Of a stretch of DNA of 64,000 nt, positions 17,099 to 23,989 are shown in pieces; the stretch's first letter is position 1, and every line of letters begins with the position of its first letter. Source of the stretch: Candidatus Brachythrix odensensis (GTDB lineage Bacteria; Chloroflexota; Anaerolineae; J036; Brachytrichaceae); contig JADKDT010000001.1 in assembly GCA_016714465.1 (NCBI GenBank), forward strand, positions 1 to 64,000. Direction: 5' to 3'. The position numbers and the translations under genes were made by a program. The notes beneath the pieces were generated by a model. The model searched no databases and was not told the DNA's origin. It worked only from the letters and a program-made list of their open reading frames with translations.

Positions 17099-17764
17099 CT
17101 ATCGCGCGCTGCGCGGCCGGGCAAGCACCGCGATGAGCGCGACTTCGAGCGCGGAGGAAGCGATGAACGCCGCCTGACGCGCCCAGATGGCCCATTCGTG
17201 GGCCAGGCGCAGAAACAAGGCCTGAGCGATGAACGCTCCCACAATGACGAGCGCGGGCAGAATCCAGGTCACCAGCGTGCGCGCGACGCTGCGCTCGGCC
17301 GGGAGCGCCACGCCCCTCAATTCGCAGACTGGTTTACCCAGCCCGACAAAGGCCTGGCTCAGCGGAATGCGCGCGAGTGTTCGCGCTGCTGCCGGGGATG
17401 GCAGGGTTTGCTCGGCATGCGAGACGATCACATCGCCGGGAGTCCAACGGTCCAGAACCGTCTCGATCCAGTCGGTTCCGGTGACGAACTCCACCTCCGC
17501 CTCGAGGCCGGACTCGCGCAGCATCGCGGCGAGCAACGCCACGCGCATCCGGATGCGCGCCTCGTCAGACCAATCGTCGACTGCTGCCAGGAGCCGTACC
17601 GTTGCGCCGTTGCGCGAGACGATGCTCCACAGCACGTTTGCCAGCGTGGCTTCCTGGAACTCGCAGTTGGGCAGGAGAACGAGCAACCGGTGGATGGCCG
17701 CTCCCGCCCGCCCGCTTTCATGCCACACAACCGGCGGGTTGTCCATGATCTTTGTCTGGTTCAT
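17099..17764 (-). CDS. Usp-like soluble domain with two C-terminal membrane helices
   Basis: A 221-residue protein not matching a named family I can identify. Residues about 25-150 look like a universal-stress-protein alpha/beta fold (HRLLVLLPNCEF, TVRLLAAVDDW, RMRVALLAAML, DVIVSHAEQT, GKPVCELRG). Two hydrophobic helices follow near 160-182 and 193-215, with no charged loop of length between them, so the Usp-like part is probably tethered to the membrane. It lies 57 nt upstream of the KimA-like gene on the same strand and is likely co-transcribed. A nucleotide-sensing regulatory partner of the importer is a reasonable guess. The start codon could be this ATG or the next in-frame one six codons later. 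Confidence 0.65.
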   Translation of the reverse strand: MNQTKIMDNPPVVWHESGRAGAAIHRLLVLLPNCEFQEATLANVLWSIVSRNGATVRLLAAVDDWSDEARIRMRVALLAAMLRESGLEAEVEFVTGTDWIETVLDRWTPGDVIVSHAEQTLPSPAAARTLARIPLSQAFVGLGKPVCELRGVALPAERSVARTLVTWILPALVIVGAFIAQALFLRLAHEWAIWARQAAFIASSALEVALIAVLARPRSAR

Positions 17765-17925
17765 AAGTCATTGCCATGCCTGAGAACCGCCAACAAGACC
17801 GATTCCGGAGACGATATCGGGTTCTGTCAGTAGGTCCGGGCTGCAACTACAGACTAAGGCCTGGACATATGGGCGGGGGTGGGCAATGCACCTGAATCCA
17901 TAAGGAAAAGATAAATGAAAATGCC
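17765..17925 (-). promoter_or_regulatory. Leader/promoter region of the Usp-KimA-like operon
   Basis: On the minus strand this region opens with an AT-rich block CATTTTCATTTATCTTTTCC (17924-17905) in otherwise GC-rich DNA. The T-rich direct halves resemble the kind of site bound by KdpE-type regulators. I looked for a ydaO-type c-di-AMP riboswitch here and could not recognise one. Confidence 0.4.
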
Positions 17926-18002
17926 CCCAGAAAAACATTCAGCGAGATCACACTCCCCGCGCGAAGCGCGGGGAGTGTGATCTCGCTGAATGTTTTTCTG
18001 GG
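17926..18002. repeat. Family-A palindromic element, copy 2 (77-nt perfect inverted repeat)
   Basis: A 37-bp perfect stem with a GAA loop and the same CCCCGCGCGAAGCGCGGGG core as copy 1. It starts 7 nt beyond the response-regulator stop, so it may end that transcript. Read on the minus strand, its outer flank GAAGTCATCCCA matches the flank of copy 1, showing common ancestry beyond the stem. Confidence 0.9.
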
Positions 18003-18009
18003 ATGACTT

Positions 18010-18702
18010 CTACTGCGCGACAAACCGATAACCCACGCCCGGCTCGGTCAACAGCATCACCGGCCGATGCGGATCGGCCTCCAGCTTTGCCCGCAATTGG
18101 CGCATGTAGACCCGCAGATACTCGACCTGGTCCACGTACTCCATCCCCCACACCTCATTGAGGATGGCGCGATGGGTGAGCACGCGATCCGCATTCCGGG
18201 CGAGATGGGCCAGGAGTTTGAACTCGGTCGCGGTCAGCCGGACCTCATCCCCCTGGCGGGTAACGATCCGGCGGGCCAGGTCTATTTCGATCTCCCCGCC
18301 CCTGACAATGGGATCGGCGGTCTTGCTCATCTGCGCGCCATGCCGCAACGCCACCCGCAGGCGGGCCATGAGCTCATCGACGCCAAAGGGCTTGGTCAGG
18401 TAATCATCCGCGCCCCTGTCGAGGGCGAGAACCTTTTGGCGCTGGTCGTCACGCGCGGACAGGACGATGATGGGTGTCTGAGTCCAGGCGCGCAGCTTCT
18501 GGCAGACCTCGGTGCCGTCCATGTCCGGCAGCCCGAGATCAAGGATGATGGCGTCGGGCGGACTCGCCGCCGCGAGGGTCAGCCCGTCTTCGCCCGTTGC
18601 CGCGATCAAGACCCGATAGCCGTTCTGATCCAGAATTTTGCGCAGCGCGCGCTGGATCTGGATTTCGTCATCGATGACAAGGATGAGGGGCTCGTTGCTC
18701 AT
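18010..18702 (-). CDS. Second KdpE-like OmpR-family response regulator
   Basis: A 230-residue response regulator. The receiver has Asp11/Asp12, phospho-acceptor Asp55 (IILDLGLPD) and LTKPF; the winged helix has TATEFKLLAHLARN and YLRVYMRQLRAKLE, ending GVGYRFV. It is clearly related to KdpE (6766-7461) yet distinct. Its ATG lies one base after the stop of the sensor kinase gene, forming a two-component pair. Its place beside the KimA-like operon suggests control of potassium uptake, perhaps of the second importer rather than Kdp. Its target is unknown. Confidence 0.9.
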   Translation of the reverse strand: MSNEPLILVIDDEIQIQRALRKILDQNGYRVLIAATGEDGLTLAAASPPDAIILDLGLPDMDGTEVCQKLRAWTQTPIIVLSARDDQRQKVLALDRGADDYLTKPFGVDELMARLRVALRHGAQMSKTADPIVRGGEIEIDLARRIVTRQGDEVRLTATEFKLLAHLARNADRVLTHRAILNEVWGMEYVDQVEYLRVYMRQLRAKLEADPHRPVMLLTEPGVGYRFVAQ

Positions 18703-18703
18703 A

Positions 18704-20025
18704 TCATTCGGGCGGCGGCATGCGGGGCGCGGCTCCGTTCCAGGTCAACGGCAGGCTGACGTTGAAGATGAAACCACGGCCGTCGTCACCGGCCCGCGGG
18801 GGTTGATTTTCGGCCCAGATCCGGCCGCCGTGGGCGTCGATGATGCCCTTGCAGATCGACAACCCCAGGCCGGTGCCCATGACCTTGTCGGCATGGGTGA
18901 CCCGGTAGAAGCGATCGAAGATCCGGGCCAGGTCTTCGGGTGGCACGCGAGGGCTTTCGTTGGCGATCTGGACGAGCATGCGCGCCTCGTCCCCCGCCCG
19001 CGCCCGGACCCGGATGAGGGTGCCGGCCGGAGCGTATTTGACCGAATTGGTGATCAGGTTGGTGATGACCTGATCCAGTTGGACGGGGTCGGCCGGCACG
19101 AGAGGCAGGTCGTCCGGGACATCGATCTCGAGCCGATGCCGCCCGGTCTCGTTGCGCAGGCGCAGGGCGGCGCTGTTGAGGATCTCATTCAGATCGATCC
19201 ACTCGAGAGCGGGCTTGAGCGCCCCGCTCTCGATGCGGGTCATATCCAGCATGTTGTCGACGAGGCGGGTCAATCGTTGGGCAGCGTCGCGCACATCATC
19301 CAGGATTTCCGACCGGCGCTGGATTCGGCGCGACGAGGCCGCTGAGCAGGCCTCTCCGCCCCGGCTCGAATGGTCGCAAGCGGCGTGCGCAGCTCGTGCG
19401 AAACCGATCCGAGCAGGGCGGTCTTGAGGCGATCGCTCTCTTCGAGCACGGCGGCCCGGGTCTCGGCGCGCGAAGCGCGCAGGCGTTCGAGGACGAGGGC
19501 GGTTTCGCCCGCAAATGGATCGGGACGCAACGTTACTTCCACCGGGCCGCTCAGGATGCCGTGCAGGCGATTGGCCAGTGTCGCGGCGATGTCGCCGGGA
19601 TCACGGGTGCTGATGAGGGCCAGGGAGAGCTCATAAAAGCGGGCGGCGTCGTGTTCGCGTTGCTCGGCCTGGATGGCGTTGCGGCGGGCGCGCCCAAGCA
19701 GGCGGCTGATCACCAGCGCCACGCCCAGGAAAAAGGCCAGGACGAGCGAGTCGGTGGTGCTGCTGACGAGCAGCGACAGGCGGGGCTCGATGAAGAAGAA
19801 ATTGAAGCATAGAAAGGCGATGACGGCCGCGGCGGCGCTGGGATAGAAGCCCGCCCACTTGGGTCGTCAGGCTGATCGCGAGCAGGTAGGCCAGGACGAC
19901 GATGGGGGGCTCGAACCAGACCGGGTGGAGCGCCTGGAGCAGCAACAGCAATCCTGTGACGGTTCCAACAAACACCGCTCCAAGCAGGAATTGGATAAAG
20001 AAGGGCCGATTGACGCGCGGCGCAT
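18704..20025 (-). pseudogene. Short KdpD-like sensor histidine kinase, broken by several frameshifts
   Basis: Pieces in three frames add up to a kinase of about 440 residues: a DUF4118-type membrane domain (VVLAYLLAISLTTQ, then FLCFNFFFIEPRLSLL and LVLAFFLGVALVISRLL), a linker, HisKA with SVSHELRTPLATIRAG, and a HATPase (ITNLITNSVKYAPAG, GTGLGLSICKG). It lacks the N-terminal KdpD and Usp domains of true KdpD. Frames break near 19318, 19365 and 19858, and the ATG near 20025 is itself out of frame with the first helix. All catalytic motifs survive, so sequence error is as likely as decay. It is coupled to the response regulator downstream. Confidence 0.75.
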
Positions 20026-20089
20026 GCCAGACGGATCATAACGCCGGACGCTCGGGATGGTTTCATCGAGCTCTCCGGCGCCGGCGACC

Positions 20090-20095
20090 TACAAT
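20090..20095 (+). promoter_or_regulatory. TACAAT -10-like element before the GDCCVxC gene
   Basis: TACAAT ends 8 nt before the ATG at 20104, so the transcript would be nearly leaderless. The same TACAAT box precedes the secreted beta-helix genes and both giant genes. Confidence 0.4.
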
Positions 20096-20103
20096 GACGC
20101 CTT

Positions 20104-20304
20104 ATGAGCGATGACGTGTTGCGATCAACCCTGACCTGCCCGGTCTGCGGCGCGATGCAACTCGCGGTCATCCCGCCCGACGTGTGAGTGGTTCGCTACG
20201 AATGCCGCAGTTGCGGCCGCCTGCTGTCGCCCTTGTCTGGGGATTGCTGCGTGTTCTGCTCGTATGGCGATATTGACTGCGAGGGCAAGCTGATCATCAG
20301 GTGA
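20104..20304 (+). CDS. GDCCVxC-domain small protein with in-frame UGA (probable selenoprotein)
   Basis: A 66-residue product if the UGA at codon 28 is read as selenocysteine. The sequence begins STLTCPVCG (8-16), has the UGA at 20185-20187 within IPPDV-U-VVRYECRSCG, then the diagnostic GDCCVFCSYG (46-55). This matches the GDCCVxC family, in which the position of the UGA is Cys or Sec, in the pattern P-x-D-x-(C/U)-x-x-x-Y-x-C. The rest of the reading frame is clean on both sides of the UGA. A 5-bp hairpin with loop AGTT starts 16 nt after the UGA. The CxxC pairs suggest metal binding or redox chemistry; the family's function is not known to me. A Cys-to-stop mutation or base-call error is the alternative. 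Confidence 0.78.
20204..20217 (+). promoter_or_regulatory. Candidate bacterial SECIS hairpin
   Basis: GCCGC-AGTT-GCGGC forms a 5-bp GC stem with a four-base loop containing G at its second position. The loop lies 21 nt downstream of the UGA, inside the distance range accepted for bacterial SECIS elements bound by SelB. The stem is short, so support is moderate. Confidence 0.5.
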
Positions 20305-20338
20305 GCCGCACGTTCAAGGTGCGGCTCACCTGATGATC
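20292..20338. terminator. 20-bp hairpin spanning the GDCCVxC gene stop codon
   Basis: Perfect 20-bp arms (20292-20311 and 20319-20338) with a 7-nt loop lie between this gene and the convergent carboxypeptidase gene. The left arm contains the last codons and the stop TGA. Confidence 0.65.
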
Positions 20339-20380
20339 GCGAGGGAAGTGACGGCACTGCCGTCGGTTACCCTCGCGACC

Positions 20381-22828
20381 TTATGGCCCGTCCTCGCCCA
20401 GCGATTCGCCGGCCACCGCTTCCTCCAGTGCCTCGATTTCGGCGGTCTTGAGCAGCGTGCCGCTGGTGATGGTCAGCTCCCAGCCGCCAGACAGGGTCCC
20501 GCTGTCGCCGGAACCGTCATCGACGACATACAAAGTCCACAGACCGTTCGGGTTGCCGCCATTGAAGGTCGTCAACGTGCTGGCATACGGGCCTGCCGGC
20601 GCGGGCGCCGCGAAGGTGTCGCCCGTGCCATAGTTGCTCGGCCTGAACGTCCCGGCCGCCAACTGGCTGCTGTTGGCCAGGGTGCCCGCCGCGGCGCTGT
20701 CGAAGACAAAGGTCAACCCCGTCAGGTTCCCGCCGCCGCCGGCATCGCTCATCAGCAGAAGCTTTTGCCCGCCCGGGCCGACCAGCAGGACGTCCAGGTC
20801 GTCGGGGTAGGTGTGGCTCAGGCCCTTCAGCCGCGCGACCACCTTAGTCGTAGCCCCGCTCATTCCGCTCACGGTGATGCTGGACGGGTATGGCGCGGCA
20901 TTGCCTCTGGCCGGTATCGTCAGGCCTCCGGCGCTGGCAAAGGTCTGAGTGGCGCTGCTCGGGGTGGCCGTGGGCGTTGGCGTCGGGCCGGTGGTGGGCG
21001 TGTTGGTCGGCGCGGGTGTGTTGGTGGGTGTGGGTGTCGGCCCGACCGTGGGCGTGTTGGTCGGGGTTGGGGTTGGTCCAGCCATCGTCACGCTCAGGAA
21101 GATGGCGCTGACCGCCCCCCAGGAATTGCCGGCGTCGCGGCCGCGCACGTACAAGGTGTGGCGGCCCGCGCTTAGCCCGGTGCTGTCCACGCTGGCGGTT
21201 GCGTTCTCACTCGTCGCGTTGAAGGCCCCGTCGCCGGCGCTCATTGCGATGGGCGTCCCGCCCGCCCAGGGCGGGGTATCGATGTAGTACTCGGCCGCGG
21301 CGATGGTCTGGGCGGTTGGGCGGCCGACACTGCCGGCCGCGTTGCCATACAGGTTGTCGTTGAGATTGGCTGTAAGCGTGCTGGACGTGCCCTGCGGCAC
21401 CGACGCGGCGCTCAGGCCCAGGCTGCTGGCGACGGGCCCGGCCGGGGTGAGATAAGGCTCGCGCGCGTTCTTGGCCGCGGCCAGGAAGGCCGGGCGATTG
21501 AGCGGCCAGAACGTGCTGTCCTGGCACGAATAGGCCGGGGTGAAGCCGCTGCACGTGCCGCTGCTCGGGCCCATCTCGAAGGTGAAACCCGGCACGCCGA
21601 GCTTGCCGTAAACCCAGTCATCGGTCGTGCCGGTCGTCGGATACAGGATCTCGTCGCCGGTCCCGGTCTGATAGCCGTTGTAGTTGCTCATCCGAAACGC
21701 GAGGTGGCGCAAGGCGGCGTCGTTGGGCGCATAACCGCCGGTTGTGGCATCCCCATACGGCAGCAGCACAAGATTGCCATAAGTGTGCAGGGTAATGAAT
21801 ATGCCCTTTGTGCTGGTCGCCGCGAGGTCCGTGCGAGCCGGACCCTTGGTGTCCGGGAAGAGCTGCGCGAACAATGATTCCATGGCCTGCTCCTCGGGCT
21901 CACTGGCGGGGCCGGTTCCGCGATAGGTCTGGGTGCACACGCTCGTGCTCGTGCCGGCGCCGCCGTAGTTGTCGGTGCTGGCGTTGCGGTTCAAGTCAAC
22001 CCCATCCTGATTGCTCGAGGTCGGTGGGTTTGAGCACGCGCCGGTGTCGCGCGCGTTCTTGCGCTGCAAATACGGGCTGCTGCCGCCCGTCTCGACGATC
22101 TGGCGGCCATCCGGGTTCACCAGCGGGATCACCCACATTTCGGCGTTGTCGAGCAGCATTGTGACGTCGGGGTCGACGTTGTAGTTCTGGGTGAGGTAGT
22201 CGATCCAGCGCCAGGCCATCTCGGCAGTGGTCAGCTCGCGGGCGTGAATGGCGGCCATGAGCAGGAAGCGCGGCTTGGCGCTGTTCGGGTTGAGCGCGCA
22301 GTCGCCAGGCTGTTTGTTGCTGAGGCAGATCACCCGCAAGTCGTGGCCGTTGGCGATGGCGTTGGCCTTGCGCCACGAATCGCCGTAGTCGTACTGAGTC
22401 GCCAGGTTCGGATAGCTGGCCGCGACCTGGTCGAGGTGGGCGTAGTGCTCGGCAACGGTCCGGTAGCCGCTGTAGTAGGTGAAGGGCGCGTTGAGGGCGG
22501 CCGGGTCGATGGTCTGGTCGATCTCGACGGTGAACTTCTGGTCGCGCAGGCCCTTGATCGCGGCGTCGTCGGCCATGACCAGCAGATAGTCCTTGCCGCG
22601 GGCCTCGAGCACGTCCCAGCCGGCATTGACCAGGCGCAGGGTATCGGCCTGCGAGTTCACATAGACCCGCACAACGTAGAGAGGTTCGGTTTTTGCGCCG
22701 ACGAGCGGCGGAGACTCGGACGGCGGTCTCTCGCGCAAGGCGGCGTCGCTGGCGCGAAGGGCGGCCGCGGCCGCCAGATTGCTGAAGACGAGGCTGGCCG
22801 CGATCGCCAGTGATTTCCAATAGCGCAT
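20381..22828 (-). CDS. Secreted zinc carboxypeptidase (M14) with proprotein-convertase-type P domain
   Basis: An 815-residue exported peptidase. The start at 22828 is chosen over an upstream codon because a G-rich ribosome site precedes it and a signal peptide follows (MRYWKSLAIAASLVFSNLAA). The M14 domain (about 115-475) has zinc ligands His195 and Glu198 (HARE), His348 (LHTYGN), the NPDG and DLNRN blocks, and catalytic Glu418 (FTFEMG). A Ig-like segment (about 485-605) is followed by a TPTPTNTP-rich linker (about 610-650) and a P-domain-like beta sandwich (about 655-790). It should trim C-terminal residues from peptides outside the cell. It converges with the GDCCVxC gene and has no evident operon partner. 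Confidence 0.9.
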   Translation of the reverse strand: MRYWKSLAIAASLVFSNLAAAAALRASDAALRERPPSESPPLVGAKTEPLYVVRVYVNSQADTLRLVNAGWDVLEARGKDYLLVMADDAAIKGLRDQKFTVEIDQTIDPAALNAPFTYYSGYRTVAEHYAHLDQVAASYPNLATQYDYGDSWRKANAIANGHDLRVICLSNKQPGDCALNPNSAKPRFLLMAAIHARELTTAEMAWRWIDYLTQNYNVDPDVTMLLDNAEMWVIPLVNPDGRQIVETGGSSPYLQRKNARDTGACSNPPTSSNQDGVDLNRNASTDNYGGAGTSTSVCTQTYRGTGPASEPEEQAMESLFAQLFPDTKGPARTDLAATSTKGIFITLHTYGNLVLLPYGDATTGGYAPNDAALRHLAFRMSNYNGYQTGTGDEILYPTTGTTDDWVYGKLGVPGFTFEMGPSSGTCSGFTPAYSCQDSTFWPLNRPAFLAAAKNAREPYLTPAGPVASSLGLSAASVPQGTSSTLTANLNDNLYGNAAGSVGRPTAQTIAAAEYYIDTPPWAGGTPIAMSAGDGAFNATSENATASVDSTGLSAGRHTLYVRGRDAGNSWGAVSAIFLSVTMAGPTPTPTNTPTVGPTPTPTNTPAPTNTPTTGPTPTPTATPSSATQTFASAGGLTIPARGNAAPYPSSITVSGMSGATTKVVARLKGLSHTYPDDLDVLLVGPGGQKLLLMSDAGGGGNLTGLTFVFDSAAAGTLANSSQLAAGTFRPSNYGTGDTFAAPAPAGPYASTLTTFNGGNPNGLWTLYVVDDGSGDSGTLSGGWELTITSGTLLKTAEIEALEEAVAGESLGEDGP

Positions 22829-22972
22829 GATGTCCCCCCTGTAAATACGCAACCGACCCGGACCGGCGCCCTGCGGCGGCGGATGCGGTGATTTTAGGCA
22901 CAAGGGCGAAATCCGGGTAGGGGGAAGTCATCAGATGCTTGGGCAGGGGTCGGGATGTCGGCCCTGGTTACC

Positions 22973-23057
22973 GGCCCCAACGGGGCCGAAGGAGATAGCC
23001 CAGGGCAAAGCCCTGGGAAACGAACGTTTGTCCAATTCGAGCCCTGAAAGGGCGACA
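22973..23057. repeat. Intergenic repeat element, copy 1
   Basis: Contains a GGCC-N-GGCC hairpin end, GGAGATAGCCCAGGG, a second hairpin, and GAGCCCTGAAAGGGCG at the far end. The same order occurs inverted at 23110-23204. Strings of this type are common intergenic repeats in several phyla. Confidence 0.65.
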
Positions 23058-23109
23058 TCGCATGCGTACTCATCGGCCCGGCCAGGTCTTTTCACGTGGC
23101 GGGTCGGGG

Positions 23110-23204
23110 TTTCGCCCCTTCAGGGCTCAACTCGAATGAGGTGCCCGAACCCAGGGTTCCGCTTCGCTCCACCCTGGGCTATCTCCTTTGGCCCTTTCAG
23201 GGCC
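23110..23204. repeat. Intergenic repeat element, copy 2 (inverted relative to copy 1)
   Basis: Read on the minus strand it runs GGCCCTGAAAGGGCC, AAGGAGATAGCCCAGGG, a short hairpin, then GAGCCCTGAAGGGGCG. It aligns end to end with copy 1. Together the two copies fill most of the 470-base gene-free stretch between the carboxypeptidase and the next gene; the remaining bases show nothing I recognise. Confidence 0.65.
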
Positions 23205-23298
23205 AGGTTTGCCGCGCTCAGATATCCGAATGCCCGTATCATCGTCACCTTCAAACCAGCGTCGTGAAACGCAGTTCACGCACAAGATCAGAGGGCGC

Positions 23299-23967
23299 AT
23301 GACAGACGACACAACCGAACCCAAAACCGATTTCTTCAAACTGGCGGTCGCCATTCTGATCGCAGTGGTCGCCGTCACCGCCGCGGTTGGCGGTGGCCGA
23401 GCCGGCTTCCTCAACACCGAGGACGGTGAATTGACCCGCACGGGGGTTCTCAACAAGACCCGCCAGTCGCAGATCAACCTCAGCCACCAGCTTACCGCGA
23501 TGGACCAGGCGCTCTACGCGCAGCAGTTCATCGAGCAGGAGCGCCTGGCGGATCTCACCCGCCAGGGCGCGGTGGAGGCCCGCCAGCAGGGGCGCGCCGC
23601 CGAGGCCCGCGCCCTGGAGACCCAGGCGGATGCGAACGCGCGCCTGCAGGGGCATTTGCGCAACTTCTTTTACGCCGACTACCGCACCGGCAAGGATGGC
23701 TACGACGAGGACCAGCTCAACGCCGACCTGAAACTGTCGCTGGTTGCCCGCGAGTATCGCGGCCTGCAGCCGGAGACATTCATCAATCGCGGCGACGCGC
23801 GCGGCGGCCTCGCCATAGATCTGATGCTGGCCCTGGTCGTTACCGCCGGCTCGCTGCTGCTGTTCGGCCTGGCCGACATGGCGTCGTCGCGGCTCAAATA
23901 CGTTTACGCCGGGCTGGGTGTGATTGTGCTCGCGATCGGCATCTACCTGATCGCGCGGGTGCAATAG
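23299..23967 (+). CDS. Membrane protein of unknown function with coiled-coil-like outer or inner domain
   Basis: A 222-residue protein I do not recognise. One helix near the N-terminus (FKLAVAILIAVVAVTAAVGG, 13-32), a mostly helical charged middle (about 45-165, rich in Gln, Arg and Glu with RLADLTRQGAVEARQQGRAA), and two closely spaced helices at the C-terminus (about 172-194 and 200-220). The start at 23299 is chosen because GAGGG lies just upstream and an earlier in-frame codon lies in repeat DNA. It is 22 nt upstream of the TPR/Ig-like gene, whose N-terminal part has a similar layout, so the two may be partners in one membrane complex. The layout resembles DUF4337-type proteins, but I am not sure of this. 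Confidence 0.65.
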   Translation: MTDDTTEPKTDFFKLAVAILIAVVAVTAAVGGGRAGFLNTEDGELTRTGVLNKTRQSQINLSHQLTAMDQALYAQQFIEQERLADLTRQGAVEARQQGRAAEARALETQADANARLQGHLRNFFYADYRTGKDGYDEDQLNADLKLSLVAREYRGLQPETFINRGDARGGLAIDLMLALVVTAGSLLLFGLADMASSRLKYVYAGLGVIVLAIGIYLIARVQ

Positions 23968-23989
23968 CGCAACGGGAGAACAACACACC

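Noticed and set aside
17765..17925. ydaO-type c-di-AMP riboswitch before the Usp-KimA-like operon
   Set aside because: I could not find the conserved core; only an AT-rich block and weak stems are present. A covariance-model search would decide.
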